Shown one piece after another: positions 35,627-48,990 of a DNA stretch of 49,892 nucleotides. The stretch is from Purshia tridentata. Lineage: Eukaryota > Streptophyta > Magnoliopsida > Rosales > Rosaceae. Position numbers and translations under genes: made by a program. The DNA lies in NCBI GenBank assembly GCA_003254885.1, contig QANT01001261.1, forward strand, positions 1-49,892, written 5' to 3'. The notes under the pieces were generated by a model that saw nothing but the letters and a program-made list of their open reading frames with translations, was not told the DNA's origin and did not search any database. Within the stretch, counting starts at the first letter, position 1, and each line of letters starts with the position of its first letter.

Positions 35627-38600
35627 ATGGCCTCCTCTGCTTTTGCCACTGTCCATACAACTTTCATTAAGAACAAGGTCTTCACTTGCTTCCAAGATTC
35701 TTTCGTTTTTTTACACATGTTCTCTTTGTTTTTTTCACTAACTCATGACTTGAATTATTTTCTTTTTCCTCAGCAAGATTTGGGTCTCTCTGCCTTCCCT
35801 TCCTCATCACCAATTTTCACTCAGAAATGCAATGGAAGAGTGTCCAAGAAAATTTTCTCTGTTATGGCACCAGAACAATTGGAACGCAAGCCTTCAACCA
35901 CTGGCTCAGTTGGGTTTCCTTCCCTTATTAATTGCTTGATTCTCTATGTTTCTTTTTCAGTATGTGTCCTTGTTTTGTGTTTTGAATGATGGGTTTTGAT
36001 CAATTCCAGGTCAAGGGCCCTATGACAATGACTGAGAAGATAATGGCTAGGGCCTCTGACAAAACCCATGTGAACCCAGGTGACAATGTTTGGGCTAATG
36101 TTGATGTTCTAATGGTTAATGATATTTCTTGCCCTGGAGTATTTGCAACCTTTAAGAAAGAGTTTGGAGAGAATGCAAAGGTATTCAACTCTTATACTGT
36201 CATATTTGAATATTGACAACTTGAGAGATAAACTGTGCAATTGTTTGTAGTTGTACACAATGTTCAAATTTACTGATTTTAACTTTCAAGTACCATTGTT
36301 TCACTAACTAGCTATTAGTCTAATCGTATTTCTCTTCACAGATTTGAATCCCCCTTCCCGATTAAGGAAAAAAAAAAGTACCATTGTTTCAAGTCAATTG
36401 TCACTGATTTTGTGGGGTGTACATGTAATGCCTAGTATATATACATTTATTTGCTAGATCTATATTCTGACAATTATTTTTTCAGTCAACTTCTAGACAT
36501 TGTCCTTGTCAAGTCATAATTTTAGAAGCATGAGCAGTTGAAAATTGAACTTCATGTGTATGGTCCCAATTCTGTGATTGCATTTGGTGAGATTATGTAA
36601 CTTGTTCTTGAAATAATAGGTCTGGGACCGCGAAAAGGCTGTCATTATACCTGACCACTATATATTCACAAATGATGAACGTGCACATCGAAATGTGGAT
36701 GTCGCAAGGGATTTCTGCTTGGAGCAAAATATCAAGTATTTCTATGATATTACAGATCGAAGTGATTTTAGGGTATGGAGTATTTTACATCATTAATTTA
36801 ATTTCCAATTGACATATAATGTCTGTGAAAAAGTGACATTGATTGTGAACTTTGCTTCGTAATTTATCAGGCTAATCCGGACTACAAAGGTGTGTGTCAT
36901 GTTGCTCTTGCTCAAGAGGGTCATTGTAGGCCAGGAGAGGTGCTTTTGTCTTTGGTGCAATTGTTTTTTTTCAAAAAAAAAAAATATATCAATAAATAAA
37001 TTGTTGATTCATAAACATTTATCTTTGGTGCAATTGTTTTTTTTCAAAAAAAAAAATATCAATAAATAAATTGTTGATTCATAAACATTTATCCAATGCT
37101 TACACCTTTATCTATGATTTCTTGGCTCCAGGTCATGTTTGGTACAGACTCGCACACCACTTCTGCTGGAGCATTTGGTGAATTTGCTACTGGAATTGGC
37201 AATACTGATGCCTCCTTTATATTGGGTACTGGGAAGCTCTTAGTCAAGGTCTGTATAGATGCCTTTTGTAATTTGGAAAAAATAGAAAGAAAATGGTATC
37301 TAATTTACAAATGTATAACATGTTCAACTGTCCGATTGTTGGAGGAACGCCATAAAGTTTTGGCGGACGTTTATTTGAATAATGGATCAAACATTTAAAA
37401 TGCAGGTTCCCCCTACCCTGAGGTTTGTATTGGATGGTGAAATGCCTGATTACTTGCTTGCAAAGGATCTGATTTTGCATGTAAGTTTGATCACTCAATG
37501 AGGCAGTTTTTCTCTTTACACCACCACCACCATTTCAGTGGTATCGTATTTGATTACTGTGGCTTACTTTTGGTTTTCCCCTTGAAATTGTTTTTTGCCT
37601 TGCAGATTATTGGCGAAATATCCTTGTCCGGTGCAACATACAAAACTATGGAGTTTGTCGGCACAACAATTGAAAGCTTAACTGTAAGTAAACCTTGAAA
37701 ACTCCTACTCTGCAAGGTCCTTTTGAATTTATTTTTGAAGGTGTTAACATCATTTTAGACTGTTAGCAGTTGTATATGGTTCTGATGCTTTGTACTGTAG
37801 ATAGAAGAAAGGATGACATTATGCAACATGGTTGTTGAAGCTGGAGGAAAAAATGGTGTTGTTCCTGTTGATAGTACCACATATAAGTACCTTGAGGTAG
37901 CGCAACTGTTTGATTATGCAGACTTAAGCTCATGTCTCTCTCTCTGTGGGGATGTTACACAACTTCTTCCTCTTGTTAGGTCTTATGATGTCCTCTTCTG
38001 TTTGTGCAGGACAAGACACCTCTGGTGTATGAACCTGTTTATAGTGATGACCAAGCAAGGTACTTTAAAGGCTGCAAATAATTACTCTTCTCTTTTTTTT
38101 TTCCATTTTTTCAGAATTGAAATCCAGTCTCAAGACTGGTTGTTCTTCCTAGTTCTAATCCAGACTATGTGTTTGTGAATTTACAGGAACAGACATTTTT
38201 TATAGTATCTTGTTAATCCAAAAAAAAAATTGTGTCAAACAAACTTTAATGAACAGAATTGGTTGGATTTACTAGGATGTTTGGGGCTTTTACAGCTTGT
38301 TGGTTGCTAAAATTCTCAAGTACACAAGACCAAGCAGAGTCCCTTGGCTTGAACTCTCAGAGATCCTTTTTGTGGTCCCAACATCTTAAGTTGTGAATGT
38401 CAGCCCTTTTGAGTAACAGGGACAAGAATGTGGGGACTTTGACCCGTTTGCCTGCATGTATAAATGTGAATGTGCAGTCATGTGTGTTCAAAATTAATAA
38501 TGAGAGAGATTTTAGTGTGCCCATACACTTACAACAAATAAGTAACAATAACTTCTACTTGCAATATATATTTAAAAGGAAAAAAAGGGTACCAACATAT

Positions 38601-40434
38601 ATAAGCTACATTATCCTTGTTTCACTATGTATGACCACTTAAATAATAAATGATACATATTGGAAAAGAGAATGAGAGTTGTATTTTTATGCTTTATCTT
38701 TTGATGACTTCTCTTGTGTTGCTCTCCTCTGTTCTCTTTCTGGGCTTTGTTTGTACTTCTGATCTTGCTTTGTTGCTATTATTAGATTTCTAAAAGAGTA
38801 CAGATTTGATGTCTCAAAACTGGAACCAGTGGTGGCAAAGGTGGGTTAGTTTAATATTGTGTTAAGAGAATTCTGATATAAAAACTGTTTCAATTGCTGA
38901 TATAACCATTGATGATAATTCATGAGCCTTTTCATTTACAGTGAGTAATAATATATCCCTGTATTGATTTCAGCCTCATTCTCCGGATAATCGGGGTCTA
39001 GTGAGAGAGTGCAAAGATGTCAAAATTGACAGAGTATACATTGGATCTTGCACAGGTGGAAAAACTGAAGACTTTCTAGCTGCAGCCAAAGTTTTTCATG
39101 CTGCAGTAAGTAACGAACTACTTCTCTAGGTGTGTTTTTTTGCAAACTTTTGTTTAATGGTGGTTAATTGAATGACCGTTTACATATCTGCAGGGCAAAA
39201 AGGTCAAAGTCCCCACATTTCTTGTTCCTGCTACTCAAAAGGTTTGTAAATTGTAATGCCATGCTAATTTAATTATATGCTGAAATCTCAGTATATTTGC
39301 TTTACCTGAATATTTATACAAAATATTCAGGTGTGGATGGACCTATATACCCTCCCAGTACCAGGAGCTGGGGGCAAGACTTGCTCTCAAATATTTGAAG
39401 AAGCTGGCTGTGACACACCTGCAAGTCCTAGTTGTGGTGCTTGTTTGGGTGGTCCAAAAGACACTTATGGGCGCTTGAATGAACCTCAGGCAAGTTACTC
39501 TTTCCCATTGGCACTTTTTTATGTTTTTGCAAACAGTATGAGGAAAATTATATCAATAAAATTACCTCCGCTGCACCCGAATAATATTGGTTGAAGCTTA
39601 GTATGAGAAATATGAGAAATACAACTTGGCTTAAAAGCTTACGGTGTTGAATATCTACATCCAAAATCGGTGAAAAAAAAAAACTAAATTTATATGTGGA
39701 TGTTTTTAGGATAAGAAATGAATAAATCCAAAGTCCAATATATTGAACAAGGATGCCTCTCTCATACGGAGAGAACATGGAAATAGAATGCAGAAGGAGA
39801 GATGCCCTTGCGCTGAAACGTAGTGCTACATTTCGTTTATTTATATTTCTGCATTCTCTCCACTTTTTCTTTCCGCAGGAGCGAAGGCCCCTATTGAACA
39901 AATTATGCTTAAAACTCAAGGCTGAATCCCTCAGTTTAAACTCAATGCCTTATGTTGATGCTTGACAATTGCTCAAGCCATCAATGATAATACATTAATC
40001 ATAAGACAATAAATATAAGACTCAAGAACAACGAGCCTAAAATAAATGCATAAATTAAGTACAAATGCATTTATTAAGTACAAATTAAGACTCTTAATTG
40101 TGTGGTGCTTAGAACTTGGATGGACTGTTCTTTGAACTTGTCTCTTGGCCTCCTGCATTAGAGGCCCGAGATGGCACAAACTCCTTCAATTATGTTCATA
40201 TTTAGATTGCTTAATATAACTTGGCAGACCAAACTTTGTTTGTACCTATCTTCTTATGGAACTCATGGAGAGGGATTGTCATTTCAATTGCAGGTCTGTG
40301 TGTCAACAACAAACAGGAACTTCCCAGGTCGAATGGGACACTTAGAAGGCCAGATATATCTTGCTTCCCCATACACTGCAGCTGCCTGTGCTGTGACTGG
40401 TTATGTCACTGATCCAAGAGACTTCTTGAACTAG
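35627..40434 (+). CDS. 3-isopropylmalate dehydratase large subunit, copy 2, 15 exons
   Basis: Paralogue of copy 1. Exons: 35627-35677, 35774-35908, 36010-36180, 36620-36772, 36871-36939, 37132-37248, 37406-37480, 37606-37683, 37801-37896, 38010-38059, 38786-38840, 38974-39105, 39194-39241, 39331-39489, 40294-40434; 509 aa. Every coding exon has the same length as in copy 1. All Fe-S cysteines ([21 protein letters not shown]) and GTDSHT are kept, and no frame is broken, so it should be functional. The transit peptide region differs most. Near the active-site loop [13 protein letters not shown] becomes [13 protein letters not shown]. Intron 14 has a GC donor (CAG|GCAAGT) where copy 1 has CAG|GTAAGT. 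Introns hardly align, so the duplication is not recent. Separate roles, such as a different tissue or substrate, are possible but unproven. Confidence 0.94.
36945..37092. repeat. Two-copy tandem duplication in IPMI copy 2 intron 5
   Basis: A unit of about 72 bp, 'tctttggtgcaattgttttt', then a poly-A run and 'caataaataaattgttgatt', 'cataaacatttat', is repeated directly. It differs only in the length of the A-run and one 'ta'. Confidence 0.9.
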
Positions 40435-43400
40435 AGTGTTAGAGCAACCACAAATCTCAACACTGCTTGCATATGCTTTTCTTTTCTCAAAGTTAATTAT
40501 AACCTGTTTGTTTTTTTTAATTTTTGCCAAGGTGCTTATCTTTGTTGCCTCTTTAGGTGATTTTGAAAAGCATTGAAGAGATGCTTTCGAAAACTGCTTC
40601 TTCTTTTGCTTTTTATCATACACATATGTATCATCAACCTGTACGTAATATACCAAAATAAATCATTTGTTCTTTCATTAACCTTTCTTTTATTTTGGCA
40701 ATTTTTGTATTTCCACAGCACTTCTACTGTAAAATACACCAAACACATGATTGCTTTTGCTAATTTTCATTAACTTTTGTGTAATACTGCCTAAGTGAAA
40801 AATGACTCAAATTACGTAGATAACAATATGATTTTCATTGCATAAAACCATAACATAACTGCTTAATTAGAAGGAAATATGATCTTTCTATGTTTTTTTT
40901 TTTTCTGAATCTTATTTATGTTTACACCGACGCGTTTTTGGTGGTTTGAAGCTTATGCAAATTGACTTTAGTATTTAAGATCATATAAAAAAGATAATTA
41001 AATGAAAGTCTAAAACGATCTAATTTAGATGAAGTATAAAATCATCATCAAAATGTTGATATAGACCCAATTACAAAACCGCAGGCCAAATTGTCTGCAC
41101 AAAGTGTAGAGACCAATTAGACAAAATATCACAATCAAAGCACCAAGCATCACAAGGTCTCAACATTAATCAACATGCCAAACCCTACCACAATTTGTTT
41201 GGGTAGCAGCCCTGATCTAAAATTGGCCACTCTGCACTCATGTGGCATTAAAAGTCATGATTCATTAATGAATTGATACCAAATATCTTACATGTTAAAT
41301 TGTCAAACTATTAATTTAACACCACACATGAAAATAAGGTAATAAAATTATACTTAATTAGTAATTTAGGCCGAGTCTAGTAATTACATATAGGCTATCT
41401 TACAAAAAAAAAAAGAAAAAAAAAAGCATTTTCTTTTGCACTAAATCCATAAGTCTCAGCTTTCAAGTGCTCACAATTGTGACTATCTTTTTCTTCCACC
41501 CATTAAGGGATTTGTAGGATTACAGTACGTGAAACCCATATAAAGGAAATGGCAATTATTTAAAGCTTTCCAGCTGTTGGGATTCCAATGCAATTATATA
41601 CAAGTGTTCTTCATGAGGCTGCCTGTTCAATAAGTTCTGATAAGTGATAGGCTGATAGCAGTGAAGAAGAGCTTTAAATGAGGGGCCTTGAGGGCTCAGT
41701 CATTCAATTAGGAGGCCAAATTTAGAAAAAGAAAAAGTTAAAACTTTTTACCAAAGAGGTCTTCAGCAAGATACGAAATGGAAACCAGCAAGAAAAAGCA
41801 TGCAAGTCAAGTCAGGTAAGAAAGTTGAACAGAGACTAGCATGAGTCTGTGCAATAATAAAATACAGTTGTCTCACAATTAATTCAAAGAAGGTAATTAT
41901 GCTAAAGACACCCACCAGGACCTCCACTGTCCAGTATACATCAATTGGGTAGTAATCTGCAGTCAAAAACAAAATGATTGCATAATATTAATCCTCATGT
42001 CTGTTCAATTTCATTGAGCATTACTGCAACCAAAGAACAACATGATTGACTGATTGGATTCAATAAATCTAAACCTAATAAGTGAAAGGGTTACTTTACA
42101 ATACAGAGTATGTATGAATTATGATACATAGATTTATTCCAATCGCATCAAATCCACTACTTTTTTATACACTTGTTATTGTGAATTGAGGTTGGTTTAA
42201 TTGGTCGAAAATAAAAGCTCCCTCTTTTTACACATTCGGTTCGAACTCTCTTCCTTTCTTATAATAAAAAATAAAAAAAAGATCATAATATATTTATGTG
42301 ACCAGGTTGATGCCACAGAGGTCCTACTTAGCATAATACTAACCCTCAATTCATGATGTAACGAAAAATCCCAGGTCCTAATGTTTTGAAGTAAAATTTT
42401 AGTAAGGTTACCTTATCTTAATATCTCCAATTCAAAATTCCCACAATATTAGAACGATATTTTTTCTTTTTCATTTTGATTAATGGTCCATTTTTATAGA
42501 TGATCTAAATACTAAATCAAACATCCCTTTTATTTCCAATTAGGCAAAAAGTGATAACTAAAGAATTATGGACCTTTCTTGGATGATAAGCTACTAACCT
42601 TAATATGCCAAACGTAAAGCAATAGACAATTCCCTTGCAATAAGTGAAAGTTAAGGTAGCTATAAAAATGTTTGAATCAGATAAGGGTCATAGCAGGCTT
42701 AGTAACTCCGCTTCAATCCAACGTGAAAACCTCAACTACTATTCTTGCACAATGTGGCGTGTGGCACATATATGATGGTTGTGACATCTATACTACGTAT
42801 CACAAAGCCAAACCAATTGAGAAAATTTCTACCATACAAACAACAAGTTTAAACGAACATGTATACATACAAACACATTTTTAACCTTTAAAACTTTAAA
42901 TCTTGATGAATCACTACTTTTCTATTATTAAGACGAATTTTTTATCGTTAAATCTGTTCATAGCTCATGTGTATCGTTAAATCTGTTCATATCTCATGTC
43001 TATATATCATGAAGTGTCTCTATCATAGATTGGAGTTTCTCATGATCAAGTTAGAACAATTACTAGAGCCCTTAGAATTATGACAATCAGAAGATTGGGG
43101 TCCCATCAGCTGTTGTCAGTTCAACCAGTTGGCAGTTGTAGGGCATGTGATTGTTGGAATACAAAACCAGTCATTTTTACAATTAAGTTGTTACCACTTT
43201 TTGTTCTGCCTACCGATTAGTATATATGTGGTACCATGATTCAAAAGTCAAGTTAAAAGTTAAAATTACAGGCTGAAGTATAACAAATAGCGACAAATGC
43301 TGAACAAAAAACCAAAATAATTAATAAATAGCAGAACAAAACCACACAAGCTTTTCTTCTATCATCAAGAAAAACGAGTCCACTAGATTGCAGCAAACTC

Positions 43401-43706
43401 AACACTCTAGATATGAAGTGCTCCCATATTTACAGTATGAGAAAGCAGCATTTAGCCGAGTATGCAGGCCTGTATGCTAGCACTATGTAAGAGGTTGTAA
43501 AAAACTAAAAAAAACAATATGGCCTACCCAAAAATATAAAACGAGAAACCATCAAGAACCAGAGAATGGTTTTGAAAGAAAGCAAGCAAAGCCAAGTGGA
43601 AGCCAATCTTAGCACTCTGTCTTCTACTTCCTTCTGTTGTCAAACTGTAGGTTTTCCTTCATCTTACCAGACTTGAAAAAAAAAAAAATTTGGGGCAGCA
43701 CCTTTT
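40435..43706. other. Intergenic between IPMI copy 2 and the AUX/IAA gene
   Basis: Convergent 3' ends face each other here. No gene, tRNA or recognisable transposon protein is seen. A 29-bp unit ('atcgttaaatctgttcatag' and on) is tandemly duplicated at 42944-43001. The sequence is AT-rich with poly-A patches at about 41403-41428. Confidence 0.6.
42944..43001. repeat. Tandem repeat, two 29-bp units
   Basis: Two units sharing 'atcgttaaatctgttcat' and 'ctcatgt' lie head to tail with three mismatches. Confidence 0.85.
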
Positions 43707-45797
43707 CTAGATAGGCTTGTTTCTTTGTGTCTCATTCCTTTCTTGAAATCTTGGAGCTTCAAGTAAATGATAATCAACGTTAGTGAATAATCTTCACAAC
43801 CTTGCAGGAACGTGGAAAAAATGACGAAATGAAACACAGTAGAGCAAAATGAAACCTTGATGATTTTAAATGCACATACCCAGTCCATTAGCCTCGGAGG
43901 TCCTCATGATACGAAGCCTTTTCACTGACCCGAGGAACATCCTAAATGCCACAAAAATAGCATTATTTATCATTAAAAGAGAGAAAGAAAAGAAAAAAAA
44001 TACTTGAGAAATATAATTTGTTCTCTTGTGGAATCCAAAGGGGTGATGGAGGTTCTTTGTGAGTAAACAAGAAAATTAATAATTAGTGGTAGGCATACCT
44101 CCAAGGAACATCTCCTACAAGCATCCAATCTCCATCTTTATCTTCATAAGTGAGCACAAATTCAGAGGATCCATCCAGAAGCTTAGAAGGTTTTGTTGCT
44201 TGTTCCTTGTCTCCACCTGAAGAGAGCACAGAGTCATCAATATCAGCAAGAATAGTAAAATGACATGCAAAATGCATCTGTAACTGACCCATTAGTGATT
44301 GATTGTATACTATTCAAACGTAACCAAAAGACTGAAGGTAGATTACTCATCCAAATTGGAACTCATAAGCCTATAAAGTAATGAAAGAGAACTAACCAAT
44401 TGAGGTACTGAAAAACATGTCCTCCAGGGAGTGAGCTAAAGTCTCATAGCAAGAGTGAGCATTCAAATCCACTTTCCTCCCTATGGGAATTCCATCCATA
44501 TTCACCTTCACAAATCCAAGATGCCCTTTCTCTTTAGTACTTGTCTTATTACCCATGTTAATTTTCTTCTTAGAAGTGTCCTTGGATTTTTCCCCAACTG
44601 CCTTATCATCTTCAGCCCTTGCACTCTTTGCTTGGTTAACCAAGCTGTTCATCCTTGAAGCACTTATAGGTGGCCATCCCACAACCTGACTGCTTTCATA
44701 ATACAATACACAACAATGAATTAATGATCCAGAACATCATAGGGTACTTCCAAAAACACAGATACAGAGTATTTACAGCCTTAATCCTCATAATAATAAT
44801 AATAATAATTTTTTTTTTGGGAACTTTTTGCTAAATACATGACCATAAAATACATTCAACACATTTTTAATAAAATTTAATGGCATATAAAAAAATAGTA
44901 AATTTTAAACAAAATATTTAGGGAAGTGTGAAAGCCTATAATTGAATAGTAATAAACAAATTTAAAAAATTAATAATAAAATAAAACACAGAGCTTATAC
45001 AGGAAATATTAAGACCCGAAACGAACAAGAGGTATAGCTCAATAGCATAACATAATGATAATAGACCATTAAACAAGAAAAAACTAAATATAATATAAAC
45101 TAGACAGCAAATGCAAAGATCAGCAGAACCTATCAACTATCAACTGGTAAATGAAAAGAAGAAACAAAAAATTCTTTAAACAACCTTTTAATCTTTTTTG
45201 TTCAGATTAGGACAAAAATGGAAAAAGCATTCCACTGAACCAAAACAACTTGATAGCATGCAAGAATTCCATTTGCCGTTTTCCCTCAGTTTTCTCAGAA
45301 ACCAAACACAACGAGATAAGAGTAAACAAATATACTTTTTAGAAAATAAAAAAGGAGCTTACTTTGTTTTAAGAACCTCACCTTACACCAGTGGGAGATC
45401 CACCATCTTGGGAAACAGAGTCAGCAGCTCTCTTAGTCCCAGAAACAGCAGCAGTAACAGAAGAAGCATTGGGTCTGTGTGAGAACCGAGAAGGAGGAGC
45501 TGTGGAGGAGCTGTGAGAGACCATAGAAGGGAAGTCTTTGGCCGTCAAGATTCGGCCACGCTCACCCCATGCACATGGTTTGTTGGGCTTCCCTGCGCCA
45601 CCACCACCTAGGCTGAGGCCCAGCCCCAGGCCCAGCTCGAGCTCAGCCTCAACTGGGTATGAGGTTGCCTCAGAGGACATGCCCACATAGTGGTCTTGCT
45701 CCACCACCTCCACCTTTGACATTGTGGACTCATTTGTTGATGAGCCCCCAGAAGACCCCCCACCACCAACACCAAGTAAACCCAGAGTGCCTTCCAT
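43707..45797 (-). CDS. IAA13: AUX/IAA repressor, IAA12/IAA13 type, complete, 5 exons
   Basis: Short-lived nuclear repressor of ARF transcription factors, destroyed after auxin-dependent binding to TIR1/AFB. Exons: 45382-45797, 44397-44689, 44099-44216, 43880-43941, 43707-43756; 312 aa, frame continuous. Domain I is an extended EAR motif, [11 protein letters not shown] (53-63), which recruits TOPLESS. The KR at 122-123 is conserved between domains I and II. Domain II degron VVGWPPIS starts at 141 (core GWPPI 143-147). The PB1 domain III/IV starts at FVKVNMDG (198), with [11 protein letters not shown] and the acidic OPCA motif [13 protein letters not shown] (260-272). The tail ends NKPI. '[17 protein letters not shown]' and '[21 protein letters not shown]' match the IAA12/IAA13 group. 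The N-terminal Gly/Ser-rich extension makes it longer than the roughly 240-aa Arabidopsis members. Confidence 0.94.
44797..44812. repeat. (TAA)n microsatellite in AUX/IAA intron 1
   Basis: Short run of ATA/ATAATA units followed by poly-T, within the intron between exons 1 and 2. Confidence 0.7.
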
Positions 45798-46060
45798 GAA
45801 TTCTAGAGAGAGAGTTTGAAGGGGTCAAAGAGAGGTTGAAGAAGTTTTAGTTGTGAGAGAGAGAGAGAGAAAGAGAAATTGAATGAAGGGGTTTTGAGAG
45901 TTTGAGTACACCAAGGAATAGACCACACGAGAAGAAGGAGGGGTAGGTTGAAGAGGTGGTGGAGAGAGTGATGATGATGGGGCCCATGTGTCTGCTAGTG
46001 CGCCCAGCACCCACCCTCAATTTTTCTTGACATATATGATTCATATCTTTCAAGAATCTC
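45798..46060 (-). promoter_or_regulatory. AUX/IAA 5' leader and proximal promoter
   Basis: On the sense strand the leader is pyrimidine-rich, with a (CT)n run (45857-45874) and 'cttctcgtgtgg'. CT-rich leaders are common in plant genes. No clear TATA box is seen in this interval, so the transcription start is undefined. Confidence 0.4.
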
Positions 46061-48990
46061 TCTCTGTGATAGTTGATGTAGTAATAGAAAAAAAAAATTG
46101 TTTTCTAATTTTCAGAAAGAAACAGATTATAAAATGTTGGGAGACTACTTCTTACACCACTGTTCACTTAAAAGGATGAATTTTGATGATCATGAAATAT
46201 CTGTTACATGGAATGGTTAGATTTAAAATAACAAATCAATGATAATATATTATCTGTCACGATTGTTTTGCCCTCTCTTTTAAATAACTTTACTACTCAA
46301 CAAAAGAGATAGTAAATAACAATATTAAATTGTATATTGAAGAGCATATACAAATGCTGTTGGGTTGATCTTGTGTTTCATTCTCTCTAATTACAAATAT
46401 TATCTTTTGCTTTTGTGGTCATTTTGTGTGGCATATATGATAAGGTTTAGAAGAAAATTTAATGAATGAAAAGTTGAACACCATTAAAATAAGTGTGGTG
46501 GTAATGGTATGATGAAAGGTCTGAAATGATACAAGTTCCTAGCTACTATGATGGTATTTTTAACTTTTTGGTCTTGTTATGATGGTTAGTGATAATATTA
46601 AACTTTGGCTTGTCGGACCTTTTAATTTGGACAATGAGAGGAAAATGGCATTCTACCTGTATACACTGCAAGATCATGCAGTTAATAGTACTACTTCTTG
46701 GGATGTCATATTGGTTTCCTTGTTTATTGGTAGATATCTTATCCTTTTCTTTTTCTTTTTTGAAAAAATTGGTAAATATCTTGTCTAAATTATTATCAGC
46801 AACATAGGGCAAACAAATTGAATAGTTGAAGAAATTAAAAAAATAATTATGGAAATTTATAACTCATGGTAGAGATATATCCAAAGTTCTCCACTTTCCC
46901 TCTCCTCTTTGGCCTCCTGAGAAAATAAAATAAAACAAACTGTTAATGGCACATTAATTTCTTACAAATCCAGAGGAAATTCTAAAAAATGAACTTTGAG
47001 TAGATTGATGAAATCCAACCATAGTTCTTGTGAGTGGTGGTGAGAGAAAATATTCTTTATCCAAAAGAATCAGCACAACCCAAAACACCGTTCAGAGTGT
47101 CTCTGTTTATGTAATGGATAAAGATTCAAAGTTGTTACCATTGCACCCCATAATTATATACTTTATATATTAAAGCATAGGGGCTAGCTAGCTAGAGAGC
47201 AATTTAGATTTAATGAAAGTTGCTACATAATCCTAGGCCTAAATAACAACAATTATACTACTATATACTACTCAACCAAGTAGTACCATCACTATTAATT
47301 TGAGATTAGGTGTCTCTTAAAGCTTTGATTAAAGTATCAAAGCATAGGGTTAAAGTCTAAAGGTTGAGTCTTTTTACAACCAAAAGCATTATTCTGTTCT
47401 TGTTTCTCTATGCACTCTTTATTTTCTCCTTATGTGCTGTCTACTATTTGGAAGACAAAGGGCACAAAACCTTGTTTTAGAAAGTTGAGACCTAAAGAGA
47501 GAGAGAGATGCACTGACAGTGGATGGTGGGCCTTCTAGTTAAAGGTGAGAAAATTAATAACAAAGAAAAGGCAAGCATATTGATTATAATACAACAAACA
47601 ACAACAACATGTTTTATCATTAAAAATTGTGAAATTAGGGACCACATCTCAACAATTTGTTGGTGCAGAGATAGTCTAATCAATTGATTGTTTGGGAAAG
47701 AAAGGTGCAGAGAATTAAGTCAATTGTAACACAATATAGTTTGGCCCTATGAAATTTTTTTTCTCTTCTGCTAAGTGTTAATTGTACTGGTGCAAATAAT
47801 TAATTGCTGCAGTTTTTTTTGTTATTTCTTGTTTAAAAACCAAGTCTTTTTACCATCAAGCCAACCCTTCCTGGGTTATACTTAGCTTGCTGGGTTTTAG
47901 AACTCCAACACTGATTTTGAAATCAATAAGGTTGCTCACTCCAAAACCAAATTTCAAAAAAAGAAAAAACAAAAAAAAGGAAGGTTACTTGCTTACTAGC
48001 TTGGCATGCCTTATCTGCTTCTGTTCTTCTGATCTTGGAAATTTAGATAGAGGAAGGACCATTGTGGCTTGCAGACTGTGTATTTCCTATTGGAACATGA
48101 ATTACCAGCTGCTAACCCAATCAATAAAAGTTGAAGCTTTTAAAAAGAAAAAGAGGCATTATTTATGCTAAATTACACAGATGATGCACAAGGTTTTTTA
48201 TGCATGAGAAAAGTACTGTCATGTAGACGACTTTTCTTGACTACAACAATTTCACTTTTAGACTTAACATTTTCCATTATAAAACTCTAGTATTTGATTT
48301 TGTTATATGAACATATTAATGTCTGCTTTATAGGAAGACTACTTCATGTTCTATAAGAAAAGGGTAATCCTCAAATCCACAACTGTATTATACAGACATG
48401 GTTTGGATGAAAAATCTCTTATGCCAATTTTGTACAAAACAATTTCATTCGAACAAACTTTTTGTATACAATTAATAAAAAAAATTTATGTACAAAATCT
48501 CGTCTGAACTAAATATAGATAATTCGAACAAAAATAAGAGAATTATTAGTACAAGAAAAGCCCACATAAATACATAATCACTAAATTCACTAATTCTTAT
48601 GGCAACTAGAGTCTAAAGGCTATAAATTAATGACCATGAATATTGATTCGATAGCTTTCAATGATATTAATATGTTGACTTAGTTTTTTAAATTAAAAAA
48701 TTAATATGACTCTCTAAATCAATCAAATAAGGTTCCAATATTCAATTTAGTTAGTTTATGGAATTGTCCTAACCCTAAGCTAATCCAATCTAATTCTTTT
48801 TTTTTTTTCTGGCCATATATAATCCAACCGATCTAATTCAAAGATTATTATATGCCATTTCATTTCACCTTTTTTCTTTCCCATGCCGAAAGCTGTAATG
48901 TATGATGTATCATTATATCTGTTACAAATTGTTTTCTTTAAAACAAGAAAACTTGAAGAGTAAACAAATAGTAACGTTGGCTTGTACGCG
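46061..48990. other. Intergenic, distal upstream of AUX/IAA gene
   Basis: No gene recognised; open frames are short and without family resemblance. Two canonical auxin-response hexamers TGTCTC occur at 47098-47103 and 47311-47316, about 1.3-1.5 kb upstream of the AUX/IAA start. Two hexamers in 3 kb are close to chance expectation, so they are only candidates for the auxin feedback usual in this family. Confidence 0.4.

Noticed and set aside
43620..43680. Alternative last exon for the AUX/IAA gene, ending in a Lys/Arg-rich tail
   Set aside because: The phase does not fit the exon 4 donor; the exon at 43707-43756 fits in phase and gives the family's typical tail.
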